From SZAS-103 sp043747745 (GTDB lineage: Bacteria > Pseudomonadota > Gammaproteobacteria > Xanthomonadales > Xanthomonadaceae), in contig JAYTOP010000026.1 of NCBI GenBank assembly GCA_043747745.1, positions 28,498 to 92,497 on the forward strand: 64,000 bases of DNA. The letters are read 5' to 3'. Shown piece after piece: positions 26,321-35,400 of the stretch. The notes beneath the pieces were generated by a model. It did no database searches and was not told where the DNA came from. It saw only the letters and a program-made list of their open reading frames with translations. Made by a program: the position numbers and the translations under genes. The first letter of the stretch is position 1, and each line of letters starts with the position of its first letter.

Positions 26321-26932
26321 TCAGCTCAGTAATTTCGCAAGTGCGTCGGGATGCAGCGCCCAGCCGAGCAGCCCTGCAACGCCCATCAACACGCCGCCGG
26401 ACGTGGGCACCAGCGCGAGGAAGAACAGCCAGCGCTTGTGGGTCAATGCGGTCAGTGCGAGCAGCGAGATGGCGATCGCGAGCAGTGCGTCCGACAGGTC
26501 GAACTGGTCGTCGTGGATATTCAGCGCGTCGTAGGCTTTCTGGTCGTCCTGCGCCTGTAGCATCACGGCCTGCTTCTTCTCGTCCTGTTCCTTCGCCAGC
26601 GCCACATATTTCGCGATCGCCGTGGCATAGGCAGCCTGCTGCGGAGCCGGGCGATCCGCTGCATCCAGCGTCAACTGCACGAGCGTGGACTTGGCGACTT
26701 CCTCGCGCAGGTTGCGCGCCTGGTAATAGCCCCAGTGGTCGATCTTGTCGGCCTGCGCCTGCTGCATCGCCTGGACGATGTTTCCATCCTTCACCTGGCA
26801 CACCGCCATGAACGTGGCGAGTATCGCGACTGTCAGCGCAACCCACGTGTTCAATCGCGCGATGCTGCGATCGTTCGCGGCAGCGGAGTCTTCATTCACG
26901 GTTTCCACCGTTTCCATCGGATTGAGGTCCAT
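26321..26932 (-). CDS. DUF4337-like membrane protein
   Basis: This 203-residue protein has three predicted membrane helices: one near the N-terminus (about 30-47, WVALTVAILATFMAVC) and two at the C-terminus (about 148-195). Between them lies a soluble loop with DKIDHWGYYQARNLREEVAK, the block I associate with DUF4337 proteins. Function is unknown. ATG 26932 was picked because the family begins close to it; the frame is open to 26995 and an ATG at 26917 is also possible. It stands alone between a convergent peptidase gene and an upstream lipoprotein gene on the same strand. Confidence 0.82.
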   Translation of the reverse strand: MDLNPMETVETVNEDSAAANDRSIARLNTWVALTVAILATFMAVCQVKDGNIVQAMQQAQADKIDHWGYYQARNLREEVAKSTLVQLTLDAADRPAPQQAAYATAIAKYVALAKEQDEKKQAVMLQAQDDQKAYDALNIHDDQFDLSDALLAIAISLLALTALTHKRWLFFLALVPTSGGVLMGVAGLLGWALHPDALAKLLS

Positions 26933-27057
26933 CGCGTCGTCCCGGGTTTGTGCCTGGCGCAATGGTAATGCGCGCATCGGGGATACGCATACCACCGCCT
27001 GCCACGCATTTCATCGTTACAGCGCTGCCTGCAACGCTCGGCGTTGCGCAGATGGCC

Positions 27058-27819
27058 TTACTGCATGCGCCGTTCGAGTGCCACGCGGTCGAAGCCGCCG
27101 ACCTTGAAACTCAGCGATTGCGGCTGGCCATCAACACTGGTGTCGATCGTGATCACCCGGATCTTGTCGAGGATCTCGCGGATCGTCTTCTCGTCGTCGA
27201 TGGACAAGGTCTGGTTGTTCTGACTCGACTTTCTCGCCACGAACGAACGCGCCGGTTGGTCGTCGAACTGCACCCGCACGCTGCAGCCAGGCACACAGTC
27301 AAACTGGCCATGGTCAAGCACGAGATATATGCTGCGCCCCCATTTCGGGTGCCGTCGCAAGACTAGTCGTGCTGTCGCGGAGTCTTCGGAATCAGACTTG
27401 TCGTCGGAATCGATCGATGCGCTGACCAACACACCATCGTCATCCATGTTGGTCGGCTGCATGTTGTAAGTCCACAGCGCGGCGAGACGACGCTTGTCTC
27501 GCACCTGATCGGCGTGGACATTGGTATCGACCAGCGTGGCCTGCACTGCGTGCGCGAACACACTATCGGGCGCCATGCGCTGCAACTTGTCCGCGTAGGT
27601 CAAGGCAAGATCCCATTGCTGGGCAGCGCGTGCCTGATCGTAGTTCTGCACCAATGCGCCGATTGCCGCATTTCGCTGCATCTGATTGGTCGCGGCATGC
27701 GCGGCGGCATCAAGATCAGCCTGATTGCTGCAGCCTGCCAACGCAAGCGCGAACAGCACAACAAGGACAGTGGCGCGCGCGCTCGCAGCAGCAATGCCGA
27801 ATCTCGGATGAGGAGTCAT
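27058..27819 (-). CDS. Hypothetical lipoprotein with TPR-like segment
   Basis: The product has a type II signal sequence ending in LALAGC, so it should be a lipidated envelope protein. After it come helices (residues about 35-100, with YDQARAAQQWDLALTYADKLQ, TPR-like), an acidic stretch SDDKSDSEDS and a beta-rich C-terminal domain with VFVARK-like and KIRVITIDTSVDG segments. I do not recognise the family. The start is uncertain: ATG 27819 gives a normal signal peptide, ATG 27834 adds five residues, and an upstream TTG at 27861 is less likely. It lies about 125 bp from the DUF4337 gene on the same strand. Confidence 0.72.
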   Translation of the reverse strand: MTPHPRFGIAAASARATVLVVLFALALAGCSNQADLDAAAHAATNQMQRNAAIGALVQNYDQARAAQQWDLALTYADKLQRMAPDSVFAHAVQATLVDTNVHADQVRDKRRLAALWTYNMQPTNMDDDGVLVSASIDSDDKSDSEDSATARLVLRRHPKWGRSIYLVLDHGQFDCVPGCSVRVQFDDQPARSFVARKSSQNNQTLSIDDEKTIREILDKIRVITIDTSVDGQPQSLSFKVGGFDRVALERRMQ

Positions 27820-27966
27820 GCTGCATTGGAACATCGCCAGGCGCTCGCGTTTGTCGATCAAGTGATTGCATCTTCTTGTTGTTCATGTCCAGACACGAAC
27901 AGGCCTTCTGCAATTCAGTTTCAAATGTGACCAAGTCGAGGATTTGCGGCATGCGCAGTCCGAACA

Positions 27967-28722
27967 TCAGCGAATTGCCGACGTTGGGCAAGAAACAGGG
28001 ATCGTACTGTTCAGCGAAACGAGTTCAGCGAATCGTCGCTTCGTATCTTGGCACATGCGCAACGCGGCGTCGGCAAAAAAAGATCCCCGGCGAAACAGGG
28101 AGAAAGGCCGTCCGCCGGGTTCTTCCACCACACACACTCTCAAGGTGTAGCGCAAGCCGATCTGACCGCCGACGAAGCTCTTCAACGCTGCGCCGTCCTG
28201 CCAGTTCACGCCGCCGAACACCGACAGCTTGCCGGTGCGCACACTCAATCGGCCTTCGACCAGCGCACGCGTCCCCTTGGTGCTGGTCGTCGCTGAGAAG
28301 TTTCCATCGATCGTGTAGGAATTCATGCCGTCGAACTCGCCCACACCACTGACCGAAACATACGGTGTCCACACCGTGCTGCCTGATGCGAAGCCCTTGC
28401 TGAGCAGGACAGCCGCGCGACCACGCGACGAATCGCCAGGTTCCGGCTTGAAGCCAGCGAGCGCGCCGGACAATGTGTCGGTGTGGTCCACGGTCGTGCG
28501 CGTGTACTGGAGCTGCGGTTCAATCGTCACCCCATCGCCGAGCGTCCAGTCCCTGCCAAGCTCCACGTTGAACGCAGCAGCCTTGCCGGTTGCGCGCGAC
28601 TCGCCAACGACCGAGTCCAGCCGCGCATCGCAGTTCATCCAGCGATACGACGCATCGAGATGGAACCCGCTCGAAGCGGCCCATGTGCCGTACCTACCAT
28701 CTGAACGCGCAAGTTCCCGCAA
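27967..28722 (-). pseudogene. Autotransporter beta-barrel C-terminal remnant
   Basis: Codons from 28722 down to about 28140 read like the last 190 residues of an autotransporter barrel: YGTWAASSGFHLDASYRWMN, LGDGVTIEPQLQYTRTTVD, STVWTPYVSVSGVGEFDGMN and VFGGVNWQDGAALKSFVGGQ, ending GLRYTL. Barrels normally stop right after a terminal aromatic or hydrophobic residue, but here the frame runs on for about 55 residues of unrelated sequence. The passenger and translocation helix are missing upstream, and no signal peptide is visible. It is a decayed fragment of a larger surface protein. The true 5' boundary cannot be fixed. Confidence 0.65.
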
Positions 28723-29039
28723 ACACCGGACTACTGACCGCCCAGTGCGATGGCATGGCGGATCGCGTGCGTCGCTGGTTTGAGGGCGAGCCTGTCGCTA
28801 CTGCGGATGCCATGTCGTGCCCTGGATTTGCTGGTCATTTTTGTGGAGTCCTCTGAGGAGTCCATTGTTTCAACCCCCATCAACAACAGCACCCCCGAGC
28901 CGGGGAGTGAGGAGCCACGGCTAGTGAGATGCCAGTGGCATCTCACGTGGCGAAGAACGCCCGGCAGGGCTGGGTGAGAAAGACGGCTATGCCAACGGGC
29001 CTGATGATGAGGCGATGCGTCAGATGCCGCAGGCGCTAC
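28723..29039. other. Intergenic region with perfect 23-bp palindrome
   Basis: No gene is supported in these 317 bases. At 28924-28946 GTGAGATGCCA and TGGCATCTCAC form a perfect 11-bp inverted repeat around a single G. Around 28850 the sequence GGAGTCC occurs twice in direct orientation, five bases apart. The stretch may include the missing upstream part of the autotransporter relic, but I see no coding resemblance. Confidence 0.6.
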
Positions 29040-29438
29040 TCAAGGCGCAAGGCACTGATCGGTCGGAGTCCACGGAATTTCCGACGGCACATTCCAGTAG
29101 AGATCGACTACGGTATTTTGCGCATTGAGCAGGACTGCCAGATAGCGTGTCGGCGCGTCCCATTGGACGATCCAGCTCACGATGTGCTGCTTGTGCATGA
29201 TGCCGTCGCGCGTTGGTACTCCAAGCTGTTGCTGGAGTTCGGCAAACTGGGTGCGGCACAGCCGGATCGAACGCACAGCCGCAGCCGCAGCCGCATCGAC
29301 TGTTGAAGCATTCGTTGATGAAGCATTCGTTGATGGGGCATTGGTTGCTGCGTCGTGGTGCGCGATCCTTGCCATGGACGCGCAGCCCGGGAGCGCTGCC
29401 AATACGGAAAAGACCAACGGTTTGCATAGCTGTCGCAT
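29040..29438 (-). CDS. Small lipoprotein with Thr-Asn-Ala-Ser pentad repeats
   Basis: This 132-residue protein starts at ATG 29438 after CAGGGGCT. The N-terminus is a lipoprotein signal (KPLVFSVLAALPGC). It is followed by a low-complexity pentad region (TNAPS TNASS TNAST, residues about 30-45) and a polar domain with SIRLCRTQFAELQQQLGVP, SWIVQWDAPTRYLAVLLNAQ and VVDLYWNVPSEIPW. I do not recognise the family. The pentads come from a 15-bp minisatellite. It stands about 115 bp upstream of the DoxX gene on the same strand without clear coupling. Confidence 0.75.
   Translation of the reverse strand: MRQLCKPLVFSVLAALPGCASMARIAHHDAATNAPSTNASSTNASTVDAAAAAAVRSIRLCRTQFAELQQQLGVPTRDGIMHKQHIVSWIVQWDAPTRYLAVLLNAQNTVVDLYWNVPSEIPWTPTDQCLAP
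29305..29349. repeat. 15-bp tandem repeat, three units, in lipoprotein gene
   Basis: GAAGCATTCGTTGAT occurs identically at 29305 and 29320, followed by a divergent third unit GGGGCATTGGTTGCT. It encodes pentads after the lipobox of the small lipoprotein. Confidence 0.85.
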
Positions 29439-29552
29439 GATGGTGAGCCCCTGAAGAGATGGTTGTCTCAACGTGCGATCGCAGAAGCAATGGCGACGAC
29501 GCGCTGGACGGAAGAATCCTGCGCACTTTATCAAAGCCCGCACACGCATACT

Positions 29553-29927
29553 TCAGACTTGGCGTTGCCGAGTCGCACGCCATATCCATGCGATGAGCAA
29601 GAGTTGCAATGGCAGGCGCATCCAGAGCGCGGCCATCCAAGGCACCGATGCACCAGTCGCCTGCGCATTCAGCAGCATCTGCAGATTCGCTGGCAGCACC
29701 GCAAGGCACAACGCGATCAGTCCATAACCGGCCCAGCGCCGGGTGCGATGCCACAACACGCCGACTCCACCGGCGATCTCGCACGCACCGCTGATGATGA
29801 CGAGCATCGCATGCCAAGGCAGCCACGGCGGCATGATCTTCATGTAGTTCGGCGTGAACACAAAATGCAAAACGCCGGCGATCACGAAGAACACTGCGAG
29901 CAGCGCGCTGGAAACGTTTCCCTTCAT
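29553..29927 (-). CDS. DoxX family membrane protein
   Basis: This 124-residue protein has four membrane helices, with FFVIAGVLHFVFTPNYMKIMPPWLP and ISGACEIAGGVGVLWHRTRRWAGYGLIALCLAVLPAN, the pattern of small DoxX-like proteins. Such proteins are linked to redox or envelope homeostasis, but the reaction is not defined here. ATG 29927 is chosen since GGAGAAG lies five bases upstream; an ATG at 29939 overlaps that ribosome site. It follows pbpC by about 108 bp on the same strand and could be read from that transcript. Confidence 0.85.
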   Translation of the reverse strand: MKGNVSSALLAVFFVIAGVLHFVFTPNYMKIMPPWLPWHAMLVIISGACEIAGGVGVLWHRTRRWAGYGLIALCLAVLPANLQMLLNAQATGASVPWMAALWMRLPLQLLLIAWIWRATRQRQV

Positions 29928-30034
29928 GCGCTTCTCCATTACGGACATCGAGCATGCCGTTGCGGCAAGACGACATTCTGCACGACTTCGTTGCAGCCTC
30001 CAGCAGTCGTTGCAAACTCCGGCAGTGCGTAGCC

Positions 30035-32425
30035 CTACTCGACCAGGCTCACATCGAGTGGTCGCTGGTCGCTGCGACCGTGATCGTCGACCACGCGCAC
30101 GTCGTAGTGGCCAGCGGCCTCTGGTTGCCAGAACAGCGATGCGCCCGGCGTGCTGCGGCCGATGAAAGCGTCGTTGGCGAACCAGTACAACGCATTTGTG
30201 TCGGCATCGGCTGTGGCGTTGAACGCGATGCGCCCCTGCTCCGGTTGGTTGAGGCGCATCGCATAACTGCTGCCGCGCAGCGGCGAGGTGATGCGTGGCG
30301 GATCGCCCACCACTTGGCCTGCGTTGTCGCAGTCTGGATTCTGCGGCGGCGCGCGGCGCGGCATGCCCGCCTGCGCGAACACCTGCTGCAGGTCGGACGG
30401 CCAGAACTCGTACACCTCGACATGCGTGCGTCCGGCATACGGCGGGCATGCGGGCTTGCCGGTCGCATCGTCGATCACCACCGGGCGATGGATGTTGCTG
30501 ACCTTGATCGGCGACTTGCCGGGAATGAACCAGGTCGATCCCGTCTGCGGGCACCATTCATTCGGCAGTTCGCCGCTCGCGAGGCAGACCTGCACGCGCT
30601 TGACGTTCGCGGGCATGCCGCGAAGCGGCTCCTGCAGTTGCGCGTGTTCCGCGCCGAGCGCGTCGATGATCTGGAAGAACAGCGGCGCTGCCGCATCGAT
30701 GCCGACGAAGGCCGGATTGCCGGTATTGTCGAAGTTGCCGACCCACACCACGAGCACGTACGGGCCGAAACTGCCGGTCGTCCACGCGTCGCGGAACGCC
30801 CACGAGGTGCCCGTCTTCCAGTACACCCGGAACGACGCCGGTTGCGCGCCCGTGCTCTCGTCCGGACGCGTATTCTGGCGCAGGATGTCCATCACCATGA
30901 AGCTCGCTTCGTCGCTGAGCATGCGCGTGCCGGCGACCTGGCGGTCGTCCGCGCGCAGGCGCAGCGGCTGTAGCACGCCACGATTGGCCAGCATCGCGTA
31001 AAGGCCGGCGAGTTCCTGCGGCGTCACCTCGCCGCCGCCGAGCACGAGCGCGAGTCCGTAGTGCTCGGCGCTCGCCATGCGGCTGATACCGGCCGCGCGC
31101 AGGAAGTCGTAGAGGCTGGGCTTGCCGAGTTGCGAAGCGACCCATACCGCCGGGATGTTGCGGCTGCGGATCAGCGCCTGCGTCGCGGTGATCGGACCGA
31201 GGAAATGGCCGTCGAAATTCTCCGGCGTATACGGCCCGAACGACGTCGGCACGTCGCGCAGCACGGTCTGCGGATGCAGGACGCCCTGGTCGAAACCCAG
31301 CGCATAGATGAAGGGCTTCAGGGTGGAACCGGGCGAGCGTTTTGCGAGCGTGCCGTTGACCTGGCCCTGGATCGCCGCATCGAAATAGTCGGCCGAACCG
31401 ACCATCGCCTTGATGCCCATGTCGCGGGTGTCGACCAGGATCGCCGAGGCGTTGCGGATGCCGCGCGCGCCGTTGCGCTCGACATAGTGCGCGATCTGCC
31501 GCTCGATGCCGTGCTGCAAGTCGAGGTCGATCGTCGTCTCGATGCGCGCGGGATCGCTGCCGCCGCTGACGCGCTGCGCGGCCAGCACCTGTTCGACCGC
31601 ATGCGGCGCCTCGAACGGCAGCTGCGACAGCGGACGCAGGTTCAGCGGCAACGCGAACAGCGGTTTCTGCGCCGCGTCCCGCGGATGCCTGCGCAACCAT
31701 TGCACGTAGAGTTCGTTGCGCGCGGCGGCAAGGGCTGGATTGATGATCGCCGCATCGCTCGCTGCATGCCCGGCTTGCAGGCGGCGGGTCGGATCCTGCG
31801 GAATCACCGCGAGCGTCAACGCTTCCGGCAAGGTCAGCTGGCGGACGGGTTTCGCGAAATACACCAGGCTCGCCGCGCCGACACCCTGCACGTTGCGGCC
31901 GTACGGCGCGACGTTGAGGTAGGCCTCGAGGATCTGCTTCTTCGAATAGAACAGCTCGAGCTGTTCCGCGCGCGCGAGCTGACGCAGCTTGCCCGATGGC
32001 ATGCGCGTATCGAGCCGCCACAACAGACGCGCGAGTTGCATGGTGATCGTGGAGCCGCCCTGCGGATGCCGATGGCGCACATAGGTCACCCATGCGCCGC
32101 GCAGCAGTCCCCACGGATTGAAGCCCGGATGCCAGTCGTACCAGCGATCCTCGTGCAATTGCACGCCTTCGACGAGTTGCGGCGAAATGTCCTGCAACGG
32201 CACCCACAAGCGGTATTGATCGTCGCTGGCGAGGGTCAGGCGCAGCAACCTGCCATGGTCGTCGTAAACCGCCGTCGACGTCGGCATCCAGTCGCGCAAT
32301 GGCGGATGCGGCCACAGCCGGAATCCGACCAGCACGGCCACCATCAGGGCGACGCCGACCAGCCAGTTCTGCCAGCGCTGGATCCAGCGTGCGAGCCTGC
32401 GCATCACGATTCGGAAAGCGCTCAT
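30035..32425 (-). CDS. pbpC: Penicillin-binding protein 1C
   Basis: This 796-residue class A PBP has a membrane anchor (about 20-36), a GT51 transglycosylase domain (catalytic E92 in HEDRWYDWHPG, then PQGGSTITMQLAR) and a transpeptidase domain with the active serine in SPGSTLKPFIYA, an SRN motif and KTGTSWAFRDAW. The C-terminal biPBP domain (about residue 680 to the end, with GRIAFNATADADTNALYWFAND) is typical of PbpC. It synthesises or repairs peptidoglycan in the periplasm. The gene lies 70 bp downstream of the alpha-2-macroglobulin gene, a conserved pairing thought to couple trapping of invading proteases with wall repair. ATG 32425 precedes the MRRLARW basic flank of the anchor. Confidence 0.95.
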   Translation of the reverse strand: MSAFRIVMRRLARWIQRWQNWLVGVALMVAVLVGFRLWPHPPLRDWMPTSTAVYDDHGRLLRLTLASDDQYRLWVPLQDISPQLVEGVQLHEDRWYDWHPGFNPWGLLRGAWVTYVRHRHPQGGSTITMQLARLLWRLDTRMPSGKLRQLARAEQLELFYSKKQILEAYLNVAPYGRNVQGVGAASLVYFAKPVRQLTLPEALTLAVIPQDPTRRLQAGHAASDAAIINPALAAARNELYVQWLRRHPRDAAQKPLFALPLNLRPLSQLPFEAPHAVEQVLAAQRVSGGSDPARIETTIDLDLQHGIERQIAHYVERNGARGIRNASAILVDTRDMGIKAMVGSADYFDAAIQGQVNGTLAKRSPGSTLKPFIYALGFDQGVLHPQTVLRDVPTSFGPYTPENFDGHFLGPITATQALIRSRNIPAVWVASQLGKPSLYDFLRAAGISRMASAEHYGLALVLGGGEVTPQELAGLYAMLANRGVLQPLRLRADDRQVAGTRMLSDEASFMVMDILRQNTRPDESTGAQPASFRVYWKTGTSWAFRDAWTTGSFGPYVLVVWVGNFDNTGNPAFVGIDAAAPLFFQIIDALGAEHAQLQEPLRGMPANVKRVQVCLASGELPNEWCPQTGSTWFIPGKSPIKVSNIHRPVVIDDATGKPACPPYAGRTHVEVYEFWPSDLQQVFAQAGMPRRAPPQNPDCDNAGQVVGDPPRITSPLRGSSYAMRLNQPEQGRIAFNATADADTNALYWFANDAFIGRSTPGASLFWQPEAAGHYDVRVVDDHGRSDQRPLDVSLVE

Positions 32426-32495
32426 GGAACGTCGCGACGATGTGCGCACGCACGCGGCGCATCCCCCAACCGGGAAGATGCGCCGACGTGACGAC

Positions 32496-35400
32496 TCACG
32501 GCGCGTGCACCACCGTAAGCGATCCGCTTCCCGGCGATCGCGCCTGGATCCGGCGGTCGTACATCGATTCGCCATACGCCGGCGGTACCGCGAACGTGCC
32601 GGCGTTGGTGGCCTTGATGCGATAGACGAACTCGCGCACGTCCGGCGTAGCGGTGCCGTAGATCACCACGCGATCCTCGCGGATGTCGGCGTACTCGGGC
32701 TGCCAGGTCGAACCCGACAGCCCGATCGGAGAACGCCATGCCACGGGTTGCGCGGCGGCATCGCTGCTATCGCTCGCAGCGGCGTCGCTCGCAGCGGCGT
32801 CGCTGCCATCGGCCGCAGCGGCGGGTTCCGGCGGCGGCTCAATCACCGGCTCGAAGCCGCCCGGCAGCAAGTCGACGATGGCGACATTACCGACGCCCTC
32901 GGTGCCGGTCGCGCGGATCTTCACATGCACGTCGATTTCCGCACCGACCGCGATCTGCGTGAGCGGCTTGCCTGCCGAATCGGTGTAGTCGCGCACGATC
33001 TCGATGCCATCCTTGATCGCCTTGTCCGGCGGCAGGCGATCGTAGCCACCCTGGCTCGCCACGTGCCATGCCGGCACCACGCTGCGATTGACGAAGCGCA
33101 GCTTGCGCGCTTTCGCATCCCAACTACCGGCCTGCAGCAGGTTGCCCTGGATGGTCGCGATCGACCTTGCGGTTCCGTCTGCATACACCGCGTTGATGGC
33201 GAGCTTGCCCAACTCACCCGAGGTCTGCGTCGCGTAGCTGTCGAGCGCGAGGATCGTCATCGCCGCGGACGTCGTGTTGTACTCGTCGTGCTCCAGCGGC
33301 CATGCGATGTTCTCGAACACGCGCGGCGGCAACGCGTTGGCCCGCTCCGGGAAATGCTTGGCGAGCAGGTACAGCACGCTCGCGTCGCGAGTCAGCGGAT
33401 CGTAGTAGTAGCCGTACAGGAACGGCTCGTCGGCCAGCTTGCGCGTTAGGTCGGTCTGCGGTCCGGTGATCAGTGCGTTCGCCTGCTTGTCCTGCTTGAG
33501 CAGCTTGTACGAGGCGGCCAGCCACGCGGCGGCGAGGTCGTGCTCCCACACCTTCGGATATGCATCCTCGAGGCGCTTCTGCACCGCGGCGAGGTTGTTG
33601 GTGGTCACGTTGCCCTGGCGGGTCAGCAGGTACACCGCATAGGCACGCTGGCGCAGCTTGTCCAGCGTGTCCATGCCGTTGTCGGATGCCAGCTGCAGCA
33701 GGTACTTGTCGCCCGCATCGATCATGGACGGCGGCACGTGGATGCCGCGGTCGCGCGCTTCGAGCAGGAAGTTCATCGCATACACCGACACGAACGGTTC
33801 GGCTTCGGGCGTCGCCGACCACAGGCCGAAGCCTCCTTCGCTGTTCTGCCGCGAGTGCAGCACGTCGACGAGGTTCGCGATGGTGGCGTCGTTGCCAATC
33901 GTCCTGTCGCCGACCGCCGGCTGCAGCGCATGCGTGAACACCGGCACCACCGGCCACTTCGCGACGACCAGCCGGGGCATCGCCATGCTCACGACCTGTT
34001 CGCTGCAGTAGTTCTGGTAATTCACGAGGAAGCTCGTCAGGCCTTGCGCAAGCACGAGTGGCAGGTTGGAGATCGCCGTGTCGCGCGAGGCGTAGGCGTC
34101 GTACATCGGGCGCAGGTTGGGCTGGTCCACCTGCCTGCCCGGATCGACCCTGCCCACGTCGACCTGGGTGCGATAGGCCGCGGCCGGGCGCACCGACAGG
34201 TCCACACTTTGCTTCGCCGACTTGCCCGCGTACGCGGCAATGAAGGTCAGGTTGCCCGAGCCGAGGCGATCGGTGGCCTTGACGCGGAACAGCGCAACGC
34301 CTTCACGCATCGACGCCAGGTTCACGCCCTGCGTCGCGCTGCCGAGGACCTGTAACTGCGGCCCGGTCCTCAGCGTCACCGCCACCGGCACGGGCTTCAC
34401 TCCGATGTTGGTGAGGTTGTTCGCGACGCCGACGCTGATTTCCGCCTCGTCGCCCGGCGCGAGCGTGGTTGGTACGTTTGGCGACAGCACGAAGTCGCCG
34501 CGCACCGTCGTCCCGCTCTCGATCGTGCCGATGCGGTCGACCGATACCGCAACGGCCATCACGCGCAGCTTGCCATTGAAGTAATCAGGCACGGCATAGC
34601 TGAAATCCTTCTCGCCGTTGACGTCGACGATGCCGGACCAGTACACCACCGGCTTGTCGCGCTTGCGCTTGAACGGATTGAGCTGGCGACCGATCGCGGA
34701 GTCCGCATCGCCGCCGGGGGCCGCCGTCATCGCCATCAGCTTCTCGAAGTCCGGCAGGATCAGGTCGAGGATCTGCGCGGTCTTCACCTGCAGCATCCGC
34801 TTGCGGAAGAAGAACTTCAGCGGGTCCTCGAGCTTGTAGCGCGCGACCTGCAGGATCCCCTCGTCCACCGCGAACAGTATCGCCCGCGTCGGCTGCGCGG
34901 AATGCAGTTTGAAAGTCACCGTGTCGCCGGGTTTCATCAGTGCGGGCACGTCGACGGTCAACTGGTCGCGCCGCGCATCGAGGTTCACCGAGAACGGCAC
35001 CACGCCATAGCTGAGCGGACTCATGAAGATCTCGTCCGACGACGGATCACGGATGAACTGCACGTTGATGTAGCCGTTGCCCTCGAAATCCTTCGGCACC
35101 ACGATGCGTTGCACCGAACTCGTCGTCGTCGCCTTGAACCACGCGTGCGCATACACCTTGTCGCGCTCGATGGTGATCAGGCCGCTGCCCGCATATGGCG
35201 CGTGGATCGCGATCTGAACCGCTTCGCCGGGCTTGTAGTCCTTCTTGTCGAGGTTCAGCTGCAGCTCGGCGTTGCGATCGAGCGAGCGCGACACGTTGGC
35301 CGCACCGGCGACAGTCCAGGCGACGCGATTGACTTCCTTGTCGTCGCTGCTGCGCAGCACGAGCAACGCATAGTCGCCCGGCTTGTCGGTCGGCAGCGGG

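Noticed and set aside
28723..28980. Short open frames in the gap near the autotransporter relic
   Set aside because: They are small, lack ribosome sites and match nothing; the strong palindrome there is noncoding structure.
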